NCBI GenBank assembly: GCA_014058105.1
Contig: JACGCM010001948.1
Location: 1,116,001 to 1,180,000, forward strand
Length of the DNA: 64,000 bases
Source: Kingdonia uniflora
Lineage: Eukaryota; Streptophyta; Magnoliopsida; Ranunculales; Circaeasteraceae
Reading direction: 5' to 3'
This document shows, piece by piece, positions 12,041 through 25,054 of this stretch. The translations under genes were made by a program, and so were the position numbers. A model generated the notes under the pieces. That model made no database searches. It was not told the DNA's origin and worked only from the letters and a program-made list of their open reading frames with translations. Positions within the stretch are counted from its first letter, which is position 1. The number at the start of each line of letters is the position of its first letter.

Positions 12041-12499
12041 CAGGCACTATCGTTGGTACCTCACACGGTTAGTATAGATAATTGTTTCGCCCTTAACTAT
12101 TTCTTCATACATCTATATTTTTATCATTGTTTCAAATACATACAACATAATCACATTCCTCATTCTTCACTAGATCTATCACTTAAATCATTACCCACAT
12201 TTGAAGATCCTGCCGCGTCCCGTACAACACTTACATATAACCGCTGACACATGAATTATGGCATTCTCCCTACAACAATTTTCTTTCCCTCTCTAACCAT
12301 ATTCTGTTTAAATGATCCAATTTTGGCAATCATGGGTTATAAATATTCAGATCGGATTACCTCCATCTCATATTCTACACCTTGGGCAGTCAAACCATCG
12401 TATACCCTCTTACTTTCATCTTCCAATCTATGCAATTCTGCCGCAAAGAACGATGTTGCTTCCACCATCTCTATCTCGTGACTATCACTTCCCTCATTT

Positions 12500-15400
12500 T
12501 TAACCTATTTACTAAGAAGAAGGTCGCTCAACTTATGTTGCGCTTCCTTCAGTACAGTTTCCAGTTACTCACATCGATCGTCCACTCGCCATTTTGCATG
12601 ACACACATCCGAATTCTGAGCTTCTAGCACTGTCATAAATTCATCCATATGGTAAATCAATGATATTGATGCCTCATTACCTTCACATTCTACTCTCTTT
12701 TCGTCATAACGTACCTCTAACTACGTCAGATCCTTATCTAGCTTCATATTCGCGTTTCGAAGAATGTCATTTTTGGATTGGTATTCGAAGATATCCAGAT
12801 GCCGCATTTGCACAATCTGCTATAGCTCACATATTTTGTTCCAATCCTTTTTTATGACTTCATTCTGTTGGGCACAGACCTCCTCCATCTTCTTTACCAT
12901 CACCTCAGTAACCAACCACAGTACCTCGTATTTGTGAGCACGAGCTCGAGCGCCGCTTATCACCGCCTCGAGCATATTAGCTTAAAACTGCAACTCCTTC
13001 ACAATATTTCCTTCCCCCTCTAACGCGACTAGCTGTTCTATAATTTGCGTTCGCGCAGACATCAATTCAACATCGTGCTGACTAGCTTGTTCCGAGCTAC
13101 TTCCAACTTCAACACCCCTTTTTCTTATTTCTTCTTCTAAACTCTTTATCTTTCTTACACTGGCAGCCAGTACCGCCTCTTTCTCTTGAAGAGTATCAGT
13201 TAGGAGGGTTACTACATTTCGTTCTTCTGATATCTTTACCTTCAATTTTTTGCCTGCTTCAGTAGTACTTTTTTGGGTGCCCTGATTCGATCTTAGATCA
13301 GCATTCATTTGTTCATTCTTGGCACGTAACACGTCGCACTAAATTTGTATAGCATAAAATTTCACCTATCATAACAGATTACATTTATAATACTTCTTCA
13401 TAACAGAGCACATATAACAGTTGACAAGATTACATCAAGAACGTAGTATCTGAGTAAGTTAGATACATCATTATGTTCTCACAAAAAACAGATTACATTT
13501 ATCATCAAACAGTACGAAGGAATGGTCAAAGGAAAACAAGAGTACTCTATTTGCGACTCTTCTGGACATGAGAAGATTGCACCTTGTCTCTCACTATCTT
13601 CCTATTTGACGCCGACACATCTACTGGTGTGGTAAAGGTCACTACCTCGTTATGCCTGCCACTCCGGGTCAGTGCCACATCTTCCCTACTCAAGCCAAAG
13701 TTATAATAGGATTGAATAAAGTGGTTCCTTTCCACTAAGGCTGTTGCAACTGAATCCGTCATAAGCTTATCATGCTTCGACAGAACACCAAGCTTTTCTG
13801 CAGCCGCTATGGCCTCTGCAGCCATCTTCTCCTTTTATAATAGGAGTTCAGCTTCGAGCACTTTCATATGAACTGACTGAGCCTCAAACTTTACCATCAG
13901 AGCACCAAACTCTTGGCTCCTCTTGTCCAAGCATTGTTTTGCCCCCTTCAGCAGCGTAGAGAGCTGCCCATACAAACAACAAAAAATAAAGTCAGCTCAA
14001 CAGTTTCCTTAGTTCGATCAATTAACAAATTTCAAACACCTACCGCGAATGTATGCTCGAGATACTCATCCTCGAACTTCTGTGGGTTCGTCCCAGCCAT
14101 ACGACAGTATTTCTTCTCCAATGTTTTTATTTTTGCCGCAGCATGATGGAGAGATCAGTGATTGCCCTCCTCTCCATGACATTTTCTCTTCAAAGAGCTC
14201 GTCTCAACCTCCTTAGAAGCGAACATGCCCACTTCGCATTTTTCTCCATGCCACCAGACACGACCTTTGCGGTCTCTTGTCCCACGACCACAACTCTAGC
14301 AACAAAGGTGCTCTGTTGCACTAACTTTTAGACCTTCCTAGTAACCCTCATGGTAGTCTGAGGCGCAGGAGGTGGAGGACTCAGTACGTCTGCAACGGTC
14401 TCAGCATCTTTCCCATCGGCCATAGCTCGTTTCTTCTGAGCTTGCTGAACTTTGGGTACTACAAAATCTACCATTTTATCCCTGCGGATACCCAACTCAC
14501 TGAGTACCTCTTTTAGTTCATCCGGATCTCGAGTAATACAGTCGAATAGGCTGATCTTGTCCGTAGTAGATACAGGTTTGGGCTCTGTCAAAACAAGGAA
14601 TCCAATATTCAGTCACATATCAAATACCAGATATCGGCTATTTGAAGATTAGTCAATATTACTTACTCAGGTTATAATATCTATGTTTAAGTTTGAGCGC
14701 TGGTTCATCTAGAACCTGCAAACAGTTACCCTCTACCCACACAAGGTGGTCATTCCATTGCCTACCCACAGATTCAAAGTCAAAGAATTTCGGCCTCGAT
14801 GAATCACTATACAGGTAACCACTACTTCGACTTTCAATATACTTCCATTTATAAAACTTCATTTCATCTTCAACCTCGAACTGCTTTGCAGGCCCTTCCT
14901 TCCTCCATTTTTCATTCAGTGCCTCACATACCCTCATCATCTCATAAACATTCTCATTCAACTGGGCAGGGCAGCACTGTAACACATTCATAAACCCTTT
15001 CGGAAAGTAGGTCAGCAAAATTTTAAGGCCGTATACGACCTGATTCAAGAAACACAAAAATCCTCTCCTCAGGCCTGATAACCCAAGCCTATTGTAATAC
15101 GAGAGGTTAACCCCCTCACTAATACCTCTATCCTTCTACTTTTCCAAACATAGAACTTGATAGTATATTGCTTCCTCCCCTTCATAAAGTACTTTTTCCC
15201 TACATCTACCCCCTCTGGATATATGACAAGCACTCTCTCTTTCTCCTTGTTGCCCTCCTTTTCTTCCACGCCCTTAGATCTACTGGTCCCCACCACCTCT
15301 ATAGTCGTCCCCACACTATTAACAGTTTCCTTCATAGCACTACACTCGTCCCCCCTTCCTGAAGACAATGTTTCCTTAGAACCGAACGAGAATACAAATT

Positions 15401-18024
15401 TACTAGCAGGAATACTACCTTTAGAACGCATACTGAACCTACAGATATAGAGACATATTTTTATCATTATCGCAACACTACAAATAGTAAAAACAAACCC
15501 ACCTTCTACCCAGTCAACACGTCTATTTTCCTAATTCCCAAAGCAAAACAAGAAAAAACACATCATTTCAAAATTCCTTCTTCTTCTCCAACACAAATAT
15601 TTTCTCTCTCTACAAGCAACATACACATACAATACAACCTACACTACATGCCTCTCTCAATGAACCATCAAATTCTCTAAAAAACCTCACATATACAAAA
15701 TATTTATACAAATTACTAAATCATACAGATTACCAAATCACAGGTTACTCACAAATCAAACAGATAGAGTTTTACGTTACCAACCTGTACTTGTAGAATG
15801 GCAATCATCTACTTTGCTCGGACGTCTTTTTGAAAATGAGCGATCCCGTCGTCTCTCCGACAATCTTCTATTACTTTATGAAGATCTCTTTCCTAAATCT
15901 CACTCAGCACTCAAACGTCTCCTCTTCTTGACAATAAGATTTGCACCACTTTTTTCTCTCCCTACAACTATAGATAATTTATAAGGGAGAGAGGGTCGAG
16001 TTTTTAGGTTTATGAAGCGGCGGCTCTTTTTGTACCGTGTCAGCCATCCCTATTGTTGCCATAGGCACACCTTTTCATTTTAAAACATCATAATGACTTT
16101 TTTGATAACGTCTACTGTCATTACGTCTATCCCTATTGTCTGTCATTCAAAGTTCTACACCTTTTCCTTAACACAGTACAGAACGACCAATCACCTTACT
16201 TTTATACTCTACCAAGATCGTACAATATTCCCAAAATTGCTCAATTTTCAAAATTTGAAGATATCAATACATTTGGTAAAATCCTACAGCTGTCTCCTAT
16301 AATATCCGTACACAAAGAGTAAAGTAGAATACTTTATTATTTTAATGAGATCGAGACATCACATATTTTATTTTCTCACAACCACTCATGTTACAATTAT
16401 TCAAACCCAACCACAGAATACTCCAATCACAGATTATTTCTAACGAGCTTCCAGAAGCCGAGCTCCTGAGCTCCCCAATTACATCTAAAGCAACCCTGAT
16501 GGTTTGATTCCTCACACAGAATTATCTCTCCATTTGCTGCCCTTGCATCCACTTCCACGATCTTATCACATGTAAGCTGTCGAACAGTCAGTTCACGCAC
16601 CCTGGGATCCAATAGAGACCTACAAAAAATGTTACACCAAACAAAGCGATCATGTTCCACACGCCTGCCTTCATCGTCTAGCCCGACAAGATTCAATGGC
16701 CATTCTGGAAGTACGGCATCATAAGGCAATTGACAAAAATAGCACTCACGAAGTTCAGCAACCTTGATCTGAAAATGACCGTCTACTGCATATTAAGAAC
16801 GAGTCCTCACCATGGTTAGTCACACTACCTCCAGAGAACGATTATCCCCGCAAACGATACAACTCAAGCCAGCCGCGATTCCTGATTTTATAGCCACCAA
16901 AAAGATTTGTGAAGATATTACCCCATTGATTCAAAAGAAGAGTATATTACTCAAGAAATATTCGTAGAACGACAGAAGATCAACATCAATTACAAAAATA
17001 TTATGACAGCTCTTTGTTTCCATATCATAACGTATCCCCTCAAATTTTATACGGACATAAATCAAAATGACAACAAACAAGGCGAACAACCCATCTAGCA
17101 GTTGCACACATAGCTACACATCACCCCTGTCTAACAGTTCGCATAAATCTAACATCCAGTTCGCATAAATAGCTCGAGTTCCTCTATACCGATATTTCCA
17201 ACAAGTCGTTCCTCACATCACATTCTCGACCTCCTCTAAATTTACATCAACTCTCACTACCATTCTCCATTCATACCCATGATACCTAAACATCTATGTT
17301 ACCAACGCCTATGTTACAAATAGAAAGTAAAGCAAACAAGCTCGAGACAAAGTATCATCATAACAGAACACAAATATTTCATTCAGTTTGAAAGTTTTTC
17401 TTACAAAATACTTTACAGAAGAGTACAAAGATTTTACAGATAACTTCAATTTACATCAAGTATCAGCTCGATATATTTCTTAGCACGCATAGTCAACAGA
17501 AGAGACAGATTCCAAACTTTGATCCCATGCTGTAAGACTCAGGGAAGTTAGAACCAAAAATCACAGATGAAAGATCTTCTTCATGGCAAACGAGTTATAG
17601 TCTATGGAAGAAAATGATCATCTGCATCCTCATCACTTCCTCGCATGCTAGAGACAGACGGAAGGCCTCATTTCTTCAACAAGACCCACTCATTAGTAGG
17701 GTATCAACGAGACTCCCTCGACTGAATGCCTGCCGCTTCATCTTCAGTTGTAACAGCTTCCTCCACCAACAACCAAAGACCGTTACAATGTTTTGCCTTA
17801 GATGTCAACAGGTAATGGAAACGTACCATTTGGAAGTGGTCATCCCCTGCCTCCATCACTTCTTCATATGATATATGATAAAAAGTGGGAGAAACAGGAA
17901 TTGGAGTAGGCAGATGCAACGGTTGGTAACCGAAGTATCTGATACGCAATTCTTCCATCTTCCTCCGAATCCTAGACTTTCGAGCCTGAGTCCTAGTCGT
18001 CACCATTTTTATCGCAGTAAACAA
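12500..18024 (-). pseudogene. Antisense ORF region of the inner Tat element
   Basis: Minus-strand frames line up in one direction: 18024-17704 (starts MVTTRTQARKSRIRRKMEEL at 18006), 16729-16427, 15467-15069, 15057-14659, 14591-14328, 13825-13547 and 13332-12982, with further coiled-coil-like frame to about 12600. The middle part has a folded-domain look with YNRLGLSGLRRGFMCFLNQV, CPAQLNENVYEMMRVCEAL and RPKFFDFESVGRQWNDHLVW. The last third is rich in Lys/Glu heptad-like sequence (EEEIRKRGVEVGSSSEQ). Antisense ORFs of unknown function between integrase and the 3' LTR are known in Retand/Grande-like Tat elements. Gaps and stops break this copy, and introns may also be present. The outer element carries the counterpart of its C-terminal half. 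Function unknown. Confidence 0.65.
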
Positions 18025-18309
18025 AGAAGGCAGAGATTAGAGACGAAGGTTTTCTCCTACCAGAGTGTTTTTTTATATCCAGATCAGTATTTAAAGTAGA
18101 CTCTCCAAATTCCCAACGTCAAAAAGATTCCTCATACAATAACATTTGACTACAGTCATTGGTTCTAGGAAACCCAACAGACACCAGCAGAATTTATGAA
18201 TATACTTTGGAAATGAATCCCAGATATTAACTACAGCATTTAATGATACTTCTCAACCAATACCACTCGCCTACAATGCTTCTTGTACTGTTGGCGGAGA
18301 TGGGGCGAT

Positions 18310-19070
18310 TGTAGTGGCTTATTTCATATCTCGAGCTCATGCCTCATCTTTGAACTACATACGAACTTTCAACCTCAACAATAAGAAGACGTGGCACAAT
18401 CAAAAATAAAATAGCAACGTCAGGAAACATATATAGCATGAGTTTCTCAACCAACACCACTCATCCCTGACGGCACTCATGATATTGGTTGAGAGCCGTC
18501 TTGTAATAGCTTATTTCGTATCTCAGACTCAAGCTTCGTCCTCGATCTCATCAGCATACAGGAAATACTACTGAAGACATGACCAACTTTCCTCAGTTTG
18601 AGATATTACTTTCAACCTCTACACCAACAGTTCGATCTGTGCAAAGCGTACAGTCTACAATAGAGCCGTTGTATAGCAGCAAAGATCGGAACGTTACATA
18701 ATCTTGTCAAAGAATATCTCGCACGTACTTTGTAACGTCCATCATTAAAGGACTTTATGGTAGTCAAACGGTCACATTGAATGACCTATAAAGAGACCAA
18801 GAGAACTGCAGATGATGGACAAAGAACATTTGATGCAGAAAAGTTCTTACTCCGTTATCTTACATTCTAAGAATACTCATTGTAATAGATTAACAATCTC
18901 AATAAGATCACCATCACCTTCTCAAAATCCTCAAGAGAGGTCGTAGTTTTTAACCTATTAAAAGGTTTTCCATGCTAATTCATCTTGTTGTTTGTTATCT
19001 ATTGTGCTTGAACGTTCTGAGTATATTTGGTATAAAGGCCAAGTCTGAATCCCAAAATTAGGCTATTACA
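18310..19070 (+). repeat. Inner element 3' LTR
   Basis: 761 bp, starting TGTAGTGGCTT and ending GGCTATTACA. It is collinear with 5076-5834. It is followed directly by ACAAT, and then by the displaced right part of the outer LTR (CAGTTCAAAGATTCATC). Confidence 0.88.
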
Positions 19071-19075
19071 ACAAT

Positions 19076-19424
19076 CAGTTCAAAGATTCATCAAATCCAT
19101 ATTGTAACGTTCATCATTAAGAATAGTAATGGTCGTCAAATGGTCATATTATAAGACCTATAAATAAGACCAGAGAATTATAGATTAATGACATGAAATT
19201 CTACACAAGGAATTCTATACAGAACCACTCAGAGCGTTCTTTGTAATAGTTAGCCAATCAATAATATCTCACTTTCAAAATCCTCAAGAGAGGTCGTGGT
19301 TTTTAACCAATTCAAAGGTTTTCCACGCTAATCCTTGTATCATTGATTGATTGTTTCTTACTAAATGTTTTGAGTATCTTTGGTATGAGATACTAAGTTC
19401 GATATACAAAATTAGATTCTTACA
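19076..19424 (+). repeat. Outer element 5' LTR, right part
   Basis: It continues the LTR broken at 5075. Against the inner LTR it matches TAACGTTCATCATTAAG, GGTCGTCAAATGGTCA, GACCTATAAATAAGACC and CCTCAAGAGAGGTCGTGG, and it ends ATTCTTACA before a PBS-like TTGGTCCCGTCAGTGGGAAC. The CCTATAAATA stretch (about 19159) is a plausible TATA box. Confidence 0.8.
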
Positions 19425-19499
19425 TTTGGTCCCGTCAGTGGGAACAAAGCAATTAACCACAGTTATCAGATACAACTGATACTTACTCTCTTCACATAA

Positions 19500-20694
19500 T
19501 GTTGCTTCTAGAACAGAATACCCCAGTTGACCAGCAGAAGGAAGCATCGCGCTAGCAGAATTACGGACTACTCTACACTCTAAGACATAAAGACGAGCCA
19601 GTCTGGAACAACAGCTGGCAGATGTGCGAGATGTGTTAAAAGTTTTGTAGGGACAACAAATTGCAGCCTAGAAGAACAAAGACGCGCTGCCAACCACCTC
19701 ATGAGTTTCTGTTCAGAACAGACTGGGACCTCGAGGCAACAGCTAGGGAATTAATGTTCGATTCAATCATAATCAGTTGAGGGTTGAACTCGTACAGATA
19801 CCCGGAGTCCGACAAGAAGTTGATGACTTTCTCGCTGAAGCCAGGCAAGCAGAGGACCCGCATCGTGGAAGAGTTTACATTTCTGTACGTAAACGTCTAA
19901 GTGAAGGAACTGGTGAACACATTCCTCAAGAAGGACGGATCCCACGTCAGACCATCACAGCATGTCAATACGTGACTCAGGAACATGTCAAAACATGCAT
20001 AAAAGAATTATTTGAAGCTCAGATTTAAACCGCCAAAGGCATCCACAACAGACTACCGATAAACCCAATTGCTCAGGATCTATTGGACAGCGAGGTTTCC
20101 ACCGGTTTTCATACCTCAAAAATCCAAAAGTACAGGGGAACTGATCCCGTGGAATACGTCCAAGAATTCCAAGATGTTTTAGGCTTGCATTCTACATCTA
20201 ACCATATTTTATGTTGTCTCTTTCCAACCAGCCTCTAGGAAGAACCATTACGGTGGTTCCACTCACTACAAGAAGGAACCATTCGCACATTCGAACAGTT
20301 ACAGGAACTCTTCGTCAATAACAACTCTCAAAACAGAGACAAAGAGAAAAATTTATATTCTTTGTTCAGCCTTAAATAAATGCCTGGAGAGAAACTAGAA
20401 TTGTTCACTAAGAAGTTCTTAGAATTTTCCAGAAAGGTAGATCGATTGGGTCAAAAAATTACTATTTCAACCTTTACAAACACTTTTCTCGTGGACGGTA
20501 GAGCGAAGAAGCACCTTATTCTCAACAAACCTACGACCCAGGAAGATATGATCGAAAAAGTAAACAAATATATCCATCTCGAAAGGATGGTATCCGAAAG
20601 ACAGAAGCCCCAGAAGTCAACCTTGACAACAAGATATCAATCCATAGAACGAGATTTTAATCGCACTACAGATTACGGAGGAGATAGAAAATGA
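19500..20694 (+). pseudogene. Outer element gag
   Basis: Collinear with the inner gag. The frame 19777-20028 holds the N-terminal part (QEVDDFLAEARQAEDPH). The core GTDPVEYVQEFQDVLGLHS and EEPLRWFHSLQEGTI-like sequence lies at about 20135-20285 with a stop. The frame 20380-20694 has GEKLELFTKKFLEFSRKVDR and ends with sequence equivalent to inner 7026. Stops at about 20239 and 20379 break it. Confidence 0.72.
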
Positions 20695-21159
20695 ACCAAA
20701 TCTAATGACGATCGACCTCGGAGAGGTGGTAACTTACCGAAGCCATGTCTTCCCAAGTTAACTGTTACAATAGCTAGCCTGTATCTCACACTTCAGAAGG
20801 ACAAATTCTTCCGCAATACCCAATACCTCCAACCCATCAAAAGCTGACCATATTGCATACACCACAAAGTCCGACATCATGACACATAACATTGTTTTAT
20901 ATTACAGCGACTTTTGGAGTATATCTTTGTGGATGGAAGAATGCACGAGTACATCGTAGACGTCAAAAGTTATAAAAATGGGAGTTACAAGAATAATACT
21001 GAGATCGTACAGATAGAAGGAGCGGTAGAGGAAAAACATTTCTACCACATATCCCTTAGCCATTTTATAGAAACTCGTACAGTTAAAAGATTGGTTAGAT
21101 TTAAAAGACGATGTTTTGGCCAATGCCACGGTTTGGCCTTGGTTGATAAAAAATCCTGG

Positions 21160-21550
21160 TTAGTCTCCGCGCCTAGTTCCCAACGAAGAGGGATCTCCTT
21201 CAAAGATTGCGACGTTCGCCACGTCAACTTTCCTCATCATGATGTGCTTGTGATCATGTTATAAAAATGAGAAATGTCGAACTACATAAAATGATGGTAG
21301 ATACTGGCAGTAGTATTGAACTACTCTTCCAAAGCACGATCGATCAGATGGGACTGGCTGACAAAGTTTAGCCTAGTAACATTGATATCAGTAGTTTCAA
21401 TGGCTCCAAAGAAGAACGTGTTGGAAAAATTATACTTTTTATTACCGCAGGACCAGCAGCGGTTGATGTAGTATTTTACGTTATAAACGCAAAATCCTGC
21501 TATTTGGGAATCATGAGACGCTGTTGGCTACACAACATATAAGCTATCCC
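21160..21550 (+). pseudogene. Outer element aspartic protease
   Basis: VRHVNFPHHDVLVIML is followed by a stop and a frame change, then MVDTGSSIELLFQSTIDQM (about 21290-21350), the DTG active site of retropepsins. It continues through DISSFNGSKEERV and AKSCYLGIMRRCW to a stop at 21541. The layout is identical to the inner copy. Confidence 0.7.
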
Positions 21551-21859
21551 ATCGACCTATGATCTGGCGTTACAGTTCGACTGGAATGGCGGCATCAATG
21601 AAATCAAGGGCAGTCAAAAGCTAGCTCGAGCTTGCAAAAATATTATAACCATTGTGACAGAACCATCAGCAGAAGGTGTCGCATAGCAATTACAGAATAC
21701 TACATAGAACACTACAAAGAACATTATAGAAAACTAGCTACCCAGTGCAAAAGCTCCAGAGTACGTTGAGATAAGTAGAAACAAACGAGGTACCTACTTG
21801 CCCACAACATAGCAAAATACTCTTATTCAGTTTCTAAAAGACAACATTGACGTCTTCGC

Positions 21860-22801
21860 ATGACATTCCATAAAATGCCAGGCATTGATCCCAAGTTGGT
21901 TTGACACAAGCTCAGCTTAAAAAATAAGGCTGAGGTAGTCAAATAGAAATAGAGAACCTTAGCATCAAGGTTACGAGAAGAAGTCAGCAAAGAGATCGAC
22001 AAACTCATTGAAGTTAGTTTTATTCGAAAAACTAATTACCCTAAGTGGATTTCGAACATCGTAGCAGTCCCAAAGAAAAATGACATGACCAGAGTATGCA
22101 TGGATTTTACAGACTTAAATAAACATACTCTGACAGATAGTTTTCTCCTTCCTATCATCAACCATCTGCTCAATTCTACTGCGGGACACAAACTCTTATC
22201 CATGATGGACGCCACATCAGGGTACAATCAGATACCCTTTTTGCCCGAAGATCAAGAAAAAATAGCTTTCATCACAGAACATGGATTATACTGCTACAAA
22301 GTCATGCCTTTCAGCCTCAAGAATGCCGGAGCCACTTACCAAAGACTGATGACTCAGATGTTCAAAGACCATCTCGAGAAAATGATGGAAGTGTACATTG
22401 ATGATATGCTGTGTAAAAGTCTCAAGAAGGAAAGCCATCTCGCAGATTTGCACACGACCTTTGAAATTCTTTGTTCATACAAAATAAGGCTAAATCCTGA
22501 CAAATGCCAATTCGGAGTCCAATCAGGAAAATTCTTGGAACATTTAATTAACAAGCAAGGTATCGAGGCTGACTCATATCATATCCGTGCTTTGTTATCC
22601 ATGCCTTCCCCAAAGACCAAGAAAGATGTCAAAAAAATAGCCGACAAAATAGCAGTAATAAATCGTTTTGTTTTCAAGTCTTCAGATCGGTGTCGATGGT
22701 TATTCCACTTTCTACGAGAAGGGACAAAAAAAGGCAAAACCCAAAAAGATCTCGAGATCGAATGGACTACAGAATATGAAGTAACATTTCAGGAACTGTA
22801 A
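21860..22801 (+). pseudogene. Outer element reverse transcriptase with intact YIDD
   Basis: A 238-codon frame (22085-22801) contains VCMDFTDLNKHTLTDSF, MDATSGYNQIPFLPED, FSLKNAGATYQRLMTQM and the intact catalytic box EVYIDDML (about 22390-22413), then GKFLEHLINKQGIEAD. The upstream part (21870-22080) has the KLSLKNKAEVVK-like lead with stops. It is the best-preserved enzyme domain of the two Tat elements. The neighbouring frames are broken, so a complete Pol cannot be made. Confidence 0.88.
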
Positions 22802-22807
22802 CGATAC

Positions 22808-23690
22808 TTGGGGAAACTTTCAATAATGAGTACACCCAACGAAGGAGAAGAGCTTATGGTATATCTTGCAGTTACTGATAACTCACTCAATTCAGTTCTC
22901 ATCCGACTTGACGAAAAGACAGAAAAACTCATTTACTTCATCAGTAAGACTCTTACTCCAGCAGAAACACGGTACACTAAAGTCGAAAAACTATTCCTAG
23001 CTTTCGTCTACACATCGCAGAAGTTAAAATACTATTTTCAAGCTCATTAAGTTCGAGTACTGACAAATTACCCCATGCGCGAAGTTCTATCCATGCAAGA
23101 AAAATCCAGACGAGTCCAATAATGGTCAGTTACTCTTAGCGAACACGACATAGGTTTTGAACCTTGACACTCCGAAAAAGGGCAAGCTGCAGTAGATTTC
23201 TTCACAGATTTTCTAGTAGACGACCCTGATTGGGAAGAGGATAGTACAGACATAAATGAGGAGCAACTCAAAGAAAAATTGGATTGGATATCCAAAAAAG
23301 GTTGGCGCCTTTTAACTGACGGTTCTGCCGGACTAGCAGGGTCAGGTATTGGGATAGTTCTTATCACACCTTTCAATAATAGAATTGAGAAATCAATCAG
23401 GCTTAATTTCAAAGCTACAAACAATGAAACTATACGAGGCACTAAACCACGGACTGGATATGGCACTAGAGATCGGCGTACCCGAATTATTAATTTACAC
23501 GGATTCTTTATTGATCGTGAACCATTATACTGACAAATATCAGAAAAATAGAAAGATAATAGATTACACAGTAGCAGTGGCCAACAGAACGAGCAGATTT
23601 AAAAAGGCTACAATTGAACACTTACCTCGTGGAGAAAATAGACATTTCGACTCCCTTGGTTATCTAGCTGGAGTCATCGGAACAAAAGCT
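22808..23690 (+). pseudogene. Outer element tandem RNase H domains
   Basis: The first domain is 22808-23050 (YLAVTDNSLNSVLIRLDE, LIYFISKTLTPAETRY). The second spans 23279-23693: RLLTDGSAGLAGSGIGIVL (D), a one-base frame change near 23430, then LYEALNHGLDMALEIG (E), LLIYTDSLLIVNHY (D) and IEHLPRGENRHFDSL (D). The third acidic residue lost in the inner copy is kept here. The separation of the two domains by about 230 bp matches the inner element. Confidence 0.75.
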
Positions 23691-23745
23691 TGATATTTAA
23701 AGATCAAAGTAGTATCCACCCCCAGCATTAACACCATCAGCTCCA

Positions 23746-25031
23746 ATGCCATTAATACTGGAGGAGACAAGGAGGTCAAAAATGATTGGAGACGACCTTT
23801 CCTCACATATATCAGACCAAAAAATATATTTGATGGCGAACTTTCCGAAGATATCAACGAAAGTAAGGCGACTACTCGATAATGCTAAACAATATATCGT
23901 TGTCAACAATATCCTTTACAAAAGGTCAGTTAGAGGGCCCTATCTCGAGTGGTTATCTGATAAGGAGGCCCAAGACTTCCAGCATGATTTACACGAAGGC
24001 ACTTATGGATCCCATGCAGCAGGGAGATCCTTAGCAAACCGAACTATTACTCAAGGAGTCTTTTGGCCTAAAATGAAAGTCAAGCCATCGAATATGCAAG
24101 CAAGTGTGATGCATGCCAACAACATGGACCCAAAATTTGAGCTCCAGCTTTGGAACTCCATTCTAGCAAAGTGATATGGCTATTCAAAAGATGGGACCTC
24201 GATCTCGTGGGAGAATTCCCCACTGCACAGGGTAAAAGGAAATACCTCTTAGTAGCAACGGACTACTTCACCAAGTGGGTTGAAGCAGTCTCATTAAGTC
24301 AAATACGTGAAGACGAAGTCATCAAGTTCATATAGAAAAATATTATCATACGGTTTGGTTGCCCCCACCTTATCAGAATAGATAATGGACCACAATTCAT
24401 TGGTTCAAAGGTCGTCAGCTTCCGCAATCAGCATAACATCATCTACTATCCTTCAAATCCATATTGTCCACAAGGAAATGGTCAAGCAAAAATTGCTAAT
24501 CGTACTATAGTCGACGGAAAAAAAAAGTGTTTAACAGAGAAGAAAGGTAATTGGGTACAAGAATTACCACACGTGTTATGGGTGTATCAAACAATTCCCT
24601 AAGTGTCGACTGGATGTACATCGTTCTTGCTAGCTTACGGTACCGAAACAATTATCCTCACTCAATATCATCACACACTACGCGATCATACCATGACAGA
24701 TGAAGAAAAGGAGTTCCAATTGGCATGTAACATGAACTAGATTGACGAAACAAGAGACAAAGCAGTCATGAACTTGGGAAGGTACCATCAGGCTTTAGAA
24801 AAGTCATACAACAAGTATGTTCGTCAGAGAGAGTTTGATATTAAAGATCTCGTCTTGCGGGAGATCCCAAAACACATAAAGGAACTCAATGTTGGGAAAC
24901 TCGTAGAAAATTGGGAACTTTTATCGTTGTCGGCAAAAGCGGCCTCGGCTCTTACAACCTCATTACATCCGATGGAGATCGAGTCCCCAATCCTTAGAAC
25001 ACAAAAAGATTGAAGCTATATCGGAGATAGT
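23746..25031 (+). pseudogene. Outer element integrase
   Basis: The frame 23746-24174 has the HHCC-type N-terminal region (DKEAQDFQHDLHEGTYGSHA, then VMHANNM after a frame slip). The core has WDLDLVGEFPTAQGKRKYLL, LIRIDNGPQFIGSKVV and GNGQAKIANRTIVDG. The catalytic glutamate position reads K here (AKI instead of AEI). The C-terminal frame 24768-25013 (FDIKDLVLREIPKHIKEL) ends near LKLYRR. Stops are at 24334, 24600 and 24739. Confidence 0.75.
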
Positions 25032-25054
25032 CATCTCTCATAATTTATATTATA

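Larger units (their letters stand above)
5076..19070 (+). mobile_element. Inner Tat-type Ty3/gypsy retrotransposon, full length but decayed
   Basis: A 14.0-kb element with two alignable LTRs (5076-5834 and 18310-19070), flanked by GCAAT on the left and ACAAT on the right, a 5-bp target duplication with one mismatch. The primer-binding site TTGGCGCCGTCTGTGGGAAC follows the 5' LTR and is the kind seen in Tat elements. A purine-rich GCGGAGATGGGGCGA precedes the 3' LTR. Sense genes are gag, protease, RT, two RNase H domains and integrase. A long antisense ORF fills most of the 12.5-18.0 kb part. Many in-frame stops and a mutated RT active site show that it is not autonomous now. Confidence 0.88.

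Noticed and set aside
12008..12857. Several plus-strand open frames of 60-81 codons
   Set aside because: They lie opposite the antisense ORF and its coiled-coil continuation; composition is Ser/Leu/Pro-rich as expected for the reverse of a coiled-coil frame. Treated as shadows.
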